Positions 1 to 6,802 of a DNA stretch of 11,461 nucleotides are shown here, in pieces (positions within the stretch are counted from its first letter, which is position 1; each line of letters begins with the position of its first letter). The position numbers and the translations under genes are program-made. The stretch comes from CAZSPL01 sp964608735 (GTDB lineage: Bacteria > JAJVIF01 > JAPKYR01 > CAZSPL01), in contig CAZSPL010000126.1 of the NCBI GenBank assembly GCA_964608735.1, positions 1-11,461 on the forward strand. Direction: 5' to 3'. The notes under the pieces are model-generated. The model made no database searches, was not told the DNA's origin, and worked only from the letters and a program-made list of their open reading frames with translations.

Positions 1-1431
1 GAATTCCACGTAATCGGTGGGACCCGCCGGGGGCACCGCGTCGGGAAGGTCGAATGTCAAGAAATAAAGCCTTAAAGAAGTCGCATCCGGTACGTTATAC
101 TCGACGAAGAAATCCTCGTTGTCGTAGTAGAGCAGGTGTTCCGGGAAGTCCGGTAGGTACGGCAGGTTGTCGCGGTGGACATCCCTGTCCCTGTAAAAAC
201 TGGTGACATAGCGGCTCAGCTCGACGTTATCGTCCTGCCACCAGGTCTCTTTCATCCATTTATCGGTATCTCTCGTGCGGTCGTGGTAATAGAATTCTAT
301 ATCGATCCTGAACAGGTCGACGCGGGCCGACGGGTCGAAATCAACGGCTTCCGCCGGAACATAGCACCGTCTGCCCATGTCGAACCCGGTGCCCTTATAG
401 TTGGGGAAGTATGTGATGATGTTATGGTATGTAGTCTCGCCGTCGGCATTCGTGTAAGACTTTATATAATCCGTGGCTTCGTCATAGCCGTATACTTCGA
501 TCTCCGAAACATACGGCCAGTGAAAATCCTCATCGAAGTCGGTGTATGTATCTATTTCGGTAACGCCGAGGACACCGGCATAGAGCGGCCGGTTGTTATT
601 CTCGTCATCCCAGATAACATTTATGCCGGTGGAGCCATAGCGCCCGCCGAAGAAATTGAAGAGCGTTTCCCCCTCTATCCTCGGGTCGAAAATTTCGCCG
701 AGGGCGAGTTCGGTTTCCCTGTAGAAGAAGCGCCACTCGCGCTGCCAGACGTCATCGGTGTGAATTTTGGAATCAAGCCCGGGGGCAAGGGATTCGAATG
801 TATTGAACCGGTTGTCGTAGAGTATGCGTGATATCTTTCGCTCCTGTCCGAGGTCGACCATCCAGAACTGGTAGCCCTCTTCGAAACCGGGTCCGCCCGC
901 GCCGGGGCCGCCCTCTCCGCCGCTTCCGCCGGGACCTTCCTCGTTGTCCGGGCCGGATGCATCGGGGCCTTCGGAGACCCCGCCGGTGAGGAGATTCCGT
1001 TCCGCAACCCACTTGAGTGTCGTGTCGTCGGCGCGAAGCCCGTCCGCGGCGGTGCTGCGCGGGTAGCCGGAGAGGTCGCCCGTGGTCACGATCGGCGTAT
1101 ATTCCTCCCCGAGGCTCGCGTCCACGATGTCGGGAAGCATGTCATGCAGGAAATTCGGCACCTCGACAAGGCCGGCGGCATTGCTGGTCATCGCGAACGG
1201 AACCTTGCCGAACTCGTAGCCGCGAAGCTCCTCGATTTCCTTGAACGCCAGCGCCGCGACCGAATTGGTGTCGGAGACAACATCGGTCGTGTTTACGGCG
1301 GTACCGAGGGAGCCTATGTAGGCGACGACGATGATGCCTATCACAAGCACTGAGAACAGCACTTCGAGAAGCGTCAAGCCTTCCTGGCACTTCAAGGATG
1401 GGAAGCGGATATTTTCAAATGGCTTTAACAA
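1..1431 (-). CDS. Prepilin-like protein with discoidin (F5/8C)-like domain, C-terminus cut by window edge
   Basis: The reading frame is open from an upstream stop at 1441-1443 to position 1 (477 codons visible), so the C-terminus lies outside the window. The N-terminus is a class III prepilin signal: a basic leader ends in CQEG, followed by LTLLEVLFSVLVIGIIVVAY (about residues 19-38). This fits prepilin peptidase cleavage after Gly18, with the conserved Glu at mature position 5. The helix continues through AALAFKEIEELR (59-70), as in PilV/GspI-type minor pilins. A Gly/Pro/Glu linker covers residues 148-186. Residues 187-316 look like a discoidin/F5/8C galactose-binding-like fold: FWMVDLGQERKISRI at the start and VSEIEVYGY at the end. 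There is no ATG between the stop and the prepilin motif, so TTG at 1431 is the best start, though without a clear Shine-Dalgarno. It follows the PilX-like gene after 43 nt, probably in the same operon. The prepilin call is firm, the discoidin call likely, and the role (adhesive minor pilin or pseudopilin) inferred. Confidence 0.85.
   Translation of the reverse strand, partial: MLKPFENIRFPSLKCQEGLTLLEVLFSVLVIGIIVVAYIGSLGTAVNTTDVVSDTNSVAALAFKEIEELRGYEFGKVPFAMTSNAAGLVEVPNFLHDMLPDIVDASLGEEYTPIVTTGDLSGYPRSTAADGLRADDTTLKWVAERNLLTGGVSEGPDASGPDNEEGPGGSGGEGGPGAGGPGFEEGYQFWMVDLGQERKISRILYDNRFNTFESLAPGLDSKIHTDDVWQREWRFFYRETELALGEIFDPRIEGETLFNFFGGRYGSTGINVIWDDENNNRPLYAGVLGVTEIDTYTDFDEDFHWPYVSEIEVYGYDEATDYIKSYTNADGETTYHNIITYFPNYKGTGFDMGRRCYVPAEAVDFDPSARVDLFRIDIEFYYHDRTRDTDKWMKETWWQDDNVELSRYVTSFYRDRDVHRDNLPYLPDFPEHLLYYDNEDFFVEYNVPDATSLRLYFLTFDLPDAVPPAGPTDYVEF
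874..990 (-). repeat. Gly/Pro/Glu low-complexity linker, copy 1
   Basis: This stretch encodes residues 148-186 of the discoidin-bearing prepilin. It is almost only Gly, Pro, Glu, Asp, Ser and Ala, includes GPDASGP and ends in PGFEEG. It closely resembles the linker in the neighbouring gene at 1718-1834. The two share the 15-nt identity ccggatgcatcgggg (plus strand 953-967 and 1749-1763). It separates the pilin-like N-terminal part from the discoidin-like domain, so it probably acts as a flexible spacer. Confidence 0.75.
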
Positions 1432-1474
1432 TATTCGATTTCAGCTTAAATATTCCAATCAAACATCCGCGCGA

Positions 1475-4003
1475 TCAGCGAATCGGGCGGTACGATTTAT
1501 TCCCGCCCACTTCAAAGTCGGCGGCATCCTCCGGCAGATTGTCGAGTTTCTCGAACGGGCCTGTCGAATCATAGACGATAGTCCCCGACCACCAGGCGGT
1601 ACGGTCGACCTCAAAGCCCTTGTGCTCGCCGTTGTCATCACCATCGCCCACGAGCACGATATGAGCCGCCTTGCCCGGGACGAGAACCCATCCACGGGTT
1701 TTATTCAGGTCGATGGTGCCCTCGTCAAACCCGGGACTGTCGGACGGTCCGGATGCATCGGGGTCTTCATCCTCGGGGCCGCCGGCATCGGGACCGGGGC
1801 CTTCCGGGCCGCTGCCCTCGGGACCTTCCCGATTGAAAGAGCGATATGTCACGCGCTCGATCTCATTACCGGCGTCATCGTAGAAGACGAGATAATCACC
1901 GGGGTCGAGGTCGAATGTATCGAGATTGAGATGAACGCCGACCATCTCGACATCGGTGCCCATAAGGTCCTTCTCGGTAATCCACCATTCACCGCGGCTG
2001 TCCGGTCCCGAGCTGAAGTTGGCGTAAGCCTGGTCGGGCCCAAGGGATACCGCGGCGGCGATGGTGGGAGCCTCGTTGGCGAAATCCGCCGCGCCGGTGG
2101 CTTGATAGGAGATTTCATTTATTCGGAATCCCCAGTTATCGGCGGTATTTGTATAGGCGCCGATGTCGTCGAAGTAGGAATAGACTTCGATATACGGCGC
2201 GGTGCCGCATGGGTATTCCGACAGCGAGCCGAGCATGGCGATGTGGTGGTAGTTCGTGAGCAGGCCTATCCACACGCCGTTCGCGCTCGCGGGGTCGACG
2301 AAATAATGCACGTCGCTGAAGAACGGCCCGCCGAACGGGTCCCAGCCGGGAGTGGTGATGCGTATCACATCGGCATCGAGGTTGTTCAACGCAAGAAGGT
2401 CGCAGCCTTCATCGAATGTGACGGACCACGAATCGAGGGTGCCGCCGCCGGGAACATGCGGCTGCCAGACCAGGTTGTGCATCGCGAGCTCATCGGGGTC
2501 AAAGGGGTCGATGAATGTCCCGAGGTCGAGCAGATGCGGGGTCTGGATGAGGGGATCGTTCACCGTCACCCAGTTATCATAGCGGTCCGTATACTCCATG
2601 CTCTCGACTTTGTAGCCGTAGTTATTAGTGGATGAATTGTTGTTGCCGTCGGAGTAGAACAGCAGGGCGATGGCGAGGGGGACATCGACATTGTCCCTCT
2701 GCGCTTCATATGTCTGCCCCGCGCCGGCGCTCCCGGTAAGGTCGGCGATGATACCGCCGGCGAGTGTCGGCGCGGCGAGATTGACGAGCCTCAGCATATC
2801 GCCCGGCTCGAGATAAAACCGCCAGTCGAATGTTATGCGCAGTAACTGGTTGGCGGCGCCGGGAGTCAGCGGGTCGAGCTGGGTCGGCGAATATACCACT
2901 TGTGTCGCGGGTGACATTGGAGGAGTCGCAGGCAGATGGTCATACGGGTGCGGCGTTTCATAGATTGCCGGATATGCCTCCGAATCGAAATGATACCTCA
3001 GCCCATCGAGCTTGAAACCGTAATCCTCGTCGGCGCCGTCGGAGAGGAAGCCGATTCTGAGCGTCGTCGACGGCAGCCCGTCGGAGAAAAGATTGGTCGC
3101 GTTGATATACGGGCCTACGAGATAATTCGGGGGCGATGCCATCGGCGGCTCGAATGCATATCCGTTCCATTCGGTCGTATAAGCGATATCCGTCGGCCCC
3201 AGCGCTACATGACCCGGCTGGGTTATCAAGTCGATACTCGTAATATTTCTTCCCGGATGCAGGGGGTCGTATTTGTATGTCAGAGTCCAGAATCTCGTGC
3301 TGGTATCGGGGTCGTATGGATGGTCGGACTCGAAGAACGTGGGCTCCGGGTCGTTGAAGTTCTGCTCGTTTGCATCGTTCTGGCGGGTCTGGAAGCGGGT
3401 TATCTTCGACGGATAGGTGCGTTCGCCGAATGCGAACACATGGTCGTTGTCGTTGTCGTTAACTTCGGCGCTTCCCGAGATGATTATATCGCTTCCCTGT
3501 TCATAAGGGTTGTAGTGGTAGTCGTAGAAATGGCGCTTGTATGTTTCCTCGTCGATGAACTCATACTCGGCATCTTCGGTGTCGCCCCAGATGAAATACA
3601 GGTCCGGGGTGTCGTAGGCGGTAAGCTCATACTCGGTCGAAGCGACACGTCCCACCTCGCTGGGGAACACATCGCGCTCTTCGTGGTATGTCCCGCTATC
3701 CCCTATCAAACTCTTCTTGATATCGAGGTCGCTGAAACCGCCGGCATATTCGGGAAGTATCCCCGGATTGTCGGGTACGTCGATGTATGAGGGGTTCTGC
3801 TTGACGGCATACGCGGCCTCGTCGATGGCGCCCTCGACAAGCGTGTCCGCCTTAATGCGGTAATCCTGGACATCCGCCCTTTCGAGCGCGTCGATGGATG
3901 TGAGAAGCAGGCTGTATGCGAAAATAGCGAGCGCGAGAGCGATGATGAGCACGACCACCATGACAACTCCGCGTTCGCTTCTTTTTGCATCTCGTAACTG
4001 CAT
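1475..4003 (-). CDS. Giant PilX-like minor-pilin protein with repeated CUB-like modules
   Basis: The product has 842 residues. The N-terminus, MQLRDAKRSERG followed by VVMVVVLIIALALAIFAYSL, matches the PilX_N pattern: a basic leader, a Gly at the cleavage site, one long hydrophobic helix (13-35) and no Glu at mature position 5. Typical PilX proteins have under about 200 residues, so the ectodomain is greatly enlarged. It is rich in Asp, Tyr and aromatics and has only two Cys. A signature of the form hydrophobic strand, S/G-D-G, acidic loop, G-(F/Y)-x-hydrophobic recurs at about 315-339, 446-471, 604-633 (degenerate) and 781-805. LEPGDMLRL (398-406) and LDPGDYLVF (699-707) lie before copies two and four. 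This resembles the second half of CUB domains, without their usual cysteines. A Gly/Pro/Glu linker fills 724-762. ATG at 4003 is preferred because GAGGA lies 6 nt upstream; a longer GTG-started version would bury the prepilin signal. The inferred role is a pilus-tip or cell-surface adhesin, co-transcribed with the next prepilin gene. Confidence 0.85.
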   Translation of the reverse strand: MQLRDAKRSERGVVMVVVLIIALALAIFAYSLLLTSIDALERADVQDYRIKADTLVEGAIDEAAYAVKQNPSYIDVPDNPGILPEYAGGFSDLDIKKSLIGDSGTYHEERDVFPSEVGRVASTEYELTAYDTPDLYFIWGDTEDAEYEFIDEETYKRHFYDYHYNPYEQGSDIIISGSAEVNDNDNDHVFAFGERTYPSKITRFQTRQNDANEQNFNDPEPTFFESDHPYDPDTSTRFWTLTYKYDPLHPGRNITSIDLITQPGHVALGPTDIAYTTEWNGYAFEPPMASPPNYLVGPYINATNLFSDGLPSTTLRIGFLSDGADEDYGFKLDGLRYHFDSEAYPAIYETPHPYDHLPATPPMSPATQVVYSPTQLDPLTPGAANQLLRITFDWRFYLEPGDMLRLVNLAAPTLAGGIIADLTGSAGAGQTYEAQRDNVDVPLAIALLFYSDGNNNSSTNNYGYKVESMEYTDRYDNWVTVNDPLIQTPHLLDLGTFIDPFDPDELAMHNLVWQPHVPGGGTLDSWSVTFDEGCDLLALNNLDADVIRITTPGWDPFGGPFFSDVHYFVDPASANGVWIGLLTNYHHIAMLGSLSEYPCGTAPYIEVYSYFDDIGAYTNTADNWGFRINEISYQATGAADFANEAPTIAAAVSLGPDQAYANFSSGPDSRGEWWITEKDLMGTDVEMVGVHLNLDTFDLDPGDYLVFYDDAGNEIERVTYRSFNREGPEGSGPEGPGPDAGGPEDEDPDASGPSDSPGFDEGTIDLNKTRGWVLVPGKAAHIVLVGDGDDNGEHKGFEVDRTAWWSGTIVYDSTGPFEKLDNLPEDAADFEVGGNKSYRPIR
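1718..1834 (-). repeat. Gly/Pro/Glu low-complexity linker, copy 2
   Basis: This stretch encodes residues 724-762 of the PilX-like protein. It contains GPEGSGPEGPGPDAGGPE and DPDASGP and ends in PGFDEG, matching the end (PGFEEG) of the linker in the downstream prepilin gene. It lies between the LDPGDYLVF strand and the last SDG/GF-type signature, so it looks like an insertion into a loop of the fourth CUB-like module. Confidence 0.75.
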
Positions 4004-4009
4004 TAAGGT

Positions 4010-4014
4010 TCCTC
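4010..4014 (-). promoter_or_regulatory. Ribosome binding site of the PilX-like gene
   Basis: The minus strand reads GAGGA, then 6 nt (ACCTTA), then ATG at 4003. This selects the internal ATG over the upstream GTG at 4111 and places the prepilin Gly 12 residues from the start, a normal leader length. Confidence 0.7.
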
Positions 4015-4126
4015 GCCGTCTAAACGTCTTTTCTGTTAGGGCAATACTCGTTCCATTAGACAAAATATAATTTGCCTTATACATATTAACATAATGATTA
4101 CCGGATTCCACATTTTAAGCTTCGGT

Positions 4127-4159
4127 ACTATAAAAATTTTACCGCAAATAATAAGTCAA
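4127..4159 (-). promoter_or_regulatory. Possible promoter of the prepilin pair
   Basis: On the minus strand TTGACT (4159-4154) is a 5/6 match to the sigma-70 -35 box. TATAGT (4132-4127) follows after 21 nt, with A/T tracts between. The spacer is longer than the usual 16-18 nt, so this is only a candidate. It would leave a leader of roughly 115 nt before the start codon. Confidence 0.25.
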
Positions 4160-4171
4160 TGTTCAGGTTTT

Positions 4172-4187
4172 GTGCAATAAGTTGCAC
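4172..4187. promoter_or_regulatory. Inverted repeat GTGCAA-N4-TTGCAC
   Basis: A perfect 6-bp inverted repeat with a 4-nt spacer sits just upstream of the candidate -35 box of the prepilin pair. Related TTGCAC/TGCAAC half-sites occur at 4314-4328 and near 4342. Its position would suit an operator, but no regulator can be named. Confidence 0.3.
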
Positions 4188-4312
4188 TAATTGTGCGGCT
4201 TTCGCGACTCGCTGACTCATTCCGAAGCCCCATCATGTGTTCCCCCCCAATACCCGCAAATCGATAAAAAAGAGCATTTTCAAAAATCATATATATTAAG
4301 GTAAGCTAAAAT

Positions 4313-4329
4313 TGTTGCAGGATGCAACA
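4313..4329 (-). terminator. Weak hairpin downstream of the mannose-synthase gene
   Basis: The minus strand reads TGTTGCA-TCC-TGCAACA, a perfect 7-bp stem with a 3-nt loop beginning 7 nt after the stop codon. AATTTTAG follows, a short imperfect T-tract. Stem and tract are weak for intrinsic termination, and the repeat could equally be a protein-binding site. Confidence 0.35.
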
Positions 4330-4336
4330 CACAAGC

Positions 4337-5140
4337 TCATTTTGCACCAGTTTTATCGGCCCGCCTTCCGCGGAACAGGCGCGTGAAATCTTCCCAGATT
4401 GCGCCGATTCGGAGCTTCCACACAACGCCGATGGCTTCGAATACGATCTTCTTGCTCATCTTGCTTACGCCTTCAGAGCGGTCGTTGAAGATGATCGGGA
4501 TCTCGCCGATGCTGAATCCCTTTCGTTTCGCCCTGAAATTCATCTCGATCTGGAACGAATATCCGCCTGAATGAATCCCCGCGAGGCTGATGGCTTCGAG
4601 GACACGGCGGTTGAAGCACTTGAAGCCGGTGGTGGGATCCCACAGCTTCAAGCCGGTAATCATACGGGTATAGACCATCGCCATCATCGAAAGCACCAGC
4701 CTCGACAACGGCCAGTTCACCACCGACAGCCTGCCATCCTTGAAGCGCGACCCGATGACGATATCGTAATCACGCGCGGCTTTGAGGAAATTCGGTATCT
4801 CGTTAGGGTCGTGGCTGAAGTCGCAGTCCATCTCGAAGATGTAGAGATAATCGCGCTCAATGGCCCATTTGAAGCCCTTCACATAGGCGGTGCCGAGACC
4901 GAGCTTGCCTTCGCGATGCTGCGCGAATATTCGCTCATCGGCGGCGGCGAGCCGGTCGGCAATTTCGCCGGTGCCGTCGGGGGAATTGTCGTCGATGATG
5001 AGGATATGAACATACGGCGCGACGGTGTGCACCATCGCGACAAGCTTTTCGAGATTCTCCGCTTCCCTGTAGGTGGGTATGATTATCAATACCTCGCCCG
5101 GAGAGGCGAGCGGAGTTGATTCGCTTCTCTTGTCTTCCAT
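4337..5140 (-). CDS. Polyprenyl-phosphate mannose synthase (DPM1-type GT2)
   Basis: This is a family 2 glycosyltransferase. Members transfer mannose (sometimes another hexose) from a GDP-sugar to polyprenyl or dolichyl phosphate on the cytoplasmic face. Counting from the TTG at 5146, visible motifs are IIIPTYREAENLEKLV (21-36), IDDNSPDGTGEIA (51-63), EGKLGLGTAYVKGFKWA (79-95), the DXD-type MDCDFSHDP (106-114), GSRFKDG (132-138) and DPTTGFKCF (170-178). The length (267-269 residues) and lack of C-terminal membrane helices match the short, soluble DPM1 class. The ATG at 5140 is chosen; an in-frame TTG two codons upstream (5146) is equally possible, and neither has a clear Shine-Dalgarno. It lies 82 nt downstream of a GT-C-like membrane protein on the same strand, the likely user of its lipid-linked sugar. 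Sugar specificity cannot be read from sequence. Confidence 0.92.
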   Translation of the reverse strand: MEDKRSESTPLASPGEVLIIIPTYREAENLEKLVAMVHTVAPYVHILIIDDNSPDGTGEIADRLAAADERIFAQHREGKLGLGTAYVKGFKWAIERDYLYIFEMDCDFSHDPNEIPNFLKAARDYDIVIGSRFKDGRLSVVNWPLSRLVLSMMAMVYTRMITGLKLWDPTTGFKCFNRRVLEAISLAGIHSGGYSFQIEMNFRAKRKGFSIGEIPIIFNDRSEGVSKMSKKIVFEAIGVVWKLRIGAIWEDFTRLFRGRRADKTGAK

Positions 5141-5222
5141 ATTCAATGACTTAATCTAATTTAATTTCGCCGTGTCGCCCCGATAGTTGACCGGACTCAC
5201 GGGCCGCGTCGCGCGGGTTTGC

Positions 5223-6683
5223 TTAGAAAATCGATTCCCTCGGAAACATTAGGGCAAGGTCCATTCCGAGAAGGTGAATATTCTCCGCGAGGGGAAAGAA
5301 TCTTGCGCCGAAAGGGCTGTATGCCGCGAAAATACCGATGAATATACCGACGCGAATCAATATCATCGCAATGGTGCGCCACAAGCCGGTGGAGAGGAAT
5401 ACGCCGGTGAAGAAAAGATAGAGGCACGGGCCGAGCAGCGCGAACGGCACTCCGCCGAATACCTTGGTGCGGAACCCCACCGACGCCGGGAATCCCGCGA
5501 AATCGACATCGAGTTGTGGCGACGCGGTGCGCTCGACGAGAAACGCGTTGCCGAGTAATTCTCCCGTCTCGGGATTGGCGACCGGGTGATAAGTGAATAC
5601 CGATTCTATCGAGAACGTCAGAAGAAGCACGAGCGCCGCGATGCCGAGAGTCTTGCCGAGAACGGCGGGGCCGTCACCGGAAGCCGTTTTCCGCGCGAGC
5701 AGGTATATCAACGCGATGCCGATCACCGGCGACATCCAGAACGCGCCGTTGTATCCGAGAATCGACCATACGAAATATTTCCACACAATCGGCAGCCCGG
5801 TATCGCCGCCCCCCTGGTGATATGCCGCGGGGAGCGCATCGCCGAATACCGCGATATGCGAGAACGCGAATGCCGCGACGCCGGGGGCGAGTCCGCCGAT
5901 GAACGACAGCAGCCTCTCGGGTTCCTTCAAGATTATGATGAGGAACACGAGAAGCGCGATGACGGGAATGTAGACGAGATGGTTGAATGCGAATGCCGAA
6001 CCGGCAAAGAGTCCCGCCGCGATGCCGTCCACCGCTTTCCGGGAATCGGCGAACAGGAGCGTATGATGCGCCGCGCACAACAGAAGCGCCGCCGCGGGAA
6101 GAATCGGATTCACGGTCAGGGCGAACGGGTAGACGAGGGTCGCGAAACACAGCCCGAGCGCCGCCCAGAAACGGGTGCCCGCGCCGGGGATGAATCTCGC
6201 CGACGCGATGTAGAAATAAAGGAGCAGCAACACGAGAAACGGTCCCTCGAAGAAGATGACCGTAAGTTTATAGCGGTGGTCGTAGTTGATGAAATTCCGT
6301 TCATAGACCGCGTTCTGCTCGCCGATGTCGCTTGAGACCCTTATATTCTCCGGCGCCGGTGTGAGCCGCGACGCCCATCCCGCCGGGATCGACAGAAGGG
6401 AGATGTAGAACGGCGAACATTGCGGCACCATCCCGGTTTTCCCCTGCACCGCTTCGGGAAACTGCGCCGTCTCTTGCGTGAGGGTCATCCCCCTGCCCTC
6501 GGATAATTGTGTCGCCGAGACGAATTGCACGATCTCAACCGACGGCATTCGCGGTACGCTATGCGCGGCGAAACCGTGTTCGCCGCTCGTAAGGCCGAGG
6601 CTGCCGTGGCCGAAAATCACGACCGTCGCGATGGCGATAACGACGAGCAGCCAGAGATGATATTTCGCGCGCGAATTTTCCAA
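5223..6683 (-). CDS. Multi-pass membrane protein, GT-C/PMT-like glycosyltransferase
   Basis: The product has 486 residues. One N-terminal helix (about 9-26) is followed by a long polar loop (27-140). About nine or ten more membrane segments follow: roughly 141-162, 172-190, 193-212, 219-253 (two), 260-280, 300-330, 345-362, 410-430 and 434-456. This topology and stretches such as FWAALGLCFATLVYPFALT (172-190), the GIAAGLFAGSAFAF region (220-233) and the FGDALPAAY region (280-288) followed by a YNGAFWMSPV loop resemble phospholipid-carrier-dependent glycosyltransferases of the ArnT/PMT superfamily. The first loop has acidic residues (Glu35 in SGEHGF) where GT-C enzymes place the catalytic base, but I cannot assign it with confidence. 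TTG at 6683 is the first usable start after an in-frame TGA two codons upstream. It probably uses the lipid-linked sugar made by the downstream DPM1-like enzyme. The acceptor is unknown. Confidence 0.72.
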   Translation of the reverse strand: MENSRAKYHLWLLVVIAIATVVIFGHGSLGLTSGEHGFAAHSVPRMPSVEIVQFVSATQLSEGRGMTLTQETAQFPEAVQGKTGMVPQCSPFYISLLSIPAGWASRLTPAPENIRVSSDIGEQNAVYERNFINYDHRYKLTVIFFEGPFLVLLLLYFYIASARFIPGAGTRFWAALGLCFATLVYPFALTVNPILPAAALLLCAAHHTLLFADSRKAVDGIAAGLFAGSAFAFNHLVYIPVIALLVFLIIILKEPERLLSFIGGLAPGVAAFAFSHIAVFGDALPAAYHQGGGDTGLPIVWKYFVWSILGYNGAFWMSPVIGIALIYLLARKTASGDGPAVLGKTLGIAALVLLLTFSIESVFTYHPVANPETGELLGNAFLVERTASPQLDVDFAGFPASVGFRTKVFGGVPFALLGPCLYLFFTGVFLSTGLWRTIAMILIRVGIFIGIFAAYSPFGARFFPLAENIHLLGMDLALMFPRESIF

Positions 6684-6763
6684 GCATCATCCGCGGAAAA
6701 AGATTTCAAAGAATATATGTTATACCAATTCGGTGGTTTTAGTAACCTCGGTTCCATTTCAGT

Positions 6764-6769
6764 TATAAT
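6764..6769 (+). promoter_or_regulatory. Consensus -10 box TATAAT for the nucleotidase gene
   Basis: A perfect TATAAT lies in the 119-bp divergent spacer, 34 nt before the start codon of the secreted nucleotidase. No good -35 hexamer is found 16-18 nt upstream (sequence near 6741 is agtaac), so the promoter may need an activator or another sigma factor. Confidence 0.45.
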
Positions 6770-6791
6770 TGCGGGACGGAAAAAACAAGTC

Positions 6792-6797
6792 GAGGTG
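6792..6797 (+). promoter_or_regulatory. Ribosome binding site GAGGTG
   Basis: GAGGTG is an exact match to the anti-Shine-Dalgarno complement, 5 nt before the ATG at 6803. It supports that start for the signal-peptide-bearing nucleotidase. Confidence 0.75.
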
Positions 6798-6802
6798 TTG
6801 CA

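Larger units (their letters stand above)
4004..4336. promoter_or_regulatory. AT-rich 333-bp intergenic region upstream of the prepilin pair
   Basis: No convincing gene lies here. The stretch is clearly more AT-rich than the flanking genes. It should hold the promoter and leader of the minus-strand PilX-like gene and the end of the transcript of the mannose-synthase gene. It contains two short inverted repeats built on TTGCAC/TGCAAC (4172-4187 and 4313-4329), a run of seven C on the plus strand (4242-4248) and several A/T tracts. A 36-codon GTG-started extension of the PilX-like frame into this region is unlikely to be translated. Confidence 0.6.

Noticed and set aside
175..831. 218-codon plus-strand open frame
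   Set aside because: It is antisense, in the mirror phase, to the discoidin-bearing prepilin gene and has no recognisable features of its own.
1331..2635. 434-codon plus-strand open frame
   Set aside because: It lies wholly antisense to the PilX-like gene and the start of the next prepilin gene, shows no domain or ribosome binding site, and is a typical GC-rich shadow. The minus frame has clear prepilin signals.
2936..3790. 284-codon plus-strand open frame
   Set aside because: It is a shadow of the PilX-like gene, with runs of Val from antisense Asp/Asn/Tyr codons.
4004..4111. GTG-started extension of the PilX-like protein
   Set aside because: It would place 36 polar residues before the prepilin leader, and the ATG at 4003 has its own ribosome binding site.
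4571..5119. 182-codon plus-strand open frame
   Set aside because: It is antisense to the polyprenyl-phosphate mannose synthase, whose motifs are unambiguous on the minus strand.
5204..5216. Hairpin CCGCG-TCG-CGCGG between the membrane protein and mannose-synthase genes
   Set aside because: The stem is only 5 bp with no T-tract on the minus strand, so it is not a credible terminator. The two genes are probably co-transcribed.
5586..6335. 249-codon plus-strand open frame
   Set aside because: It is Arg/Glu-rich and antisense to the multi-pass membrane gene. The hydrophobic helices on the minus strand show the real coding frame.
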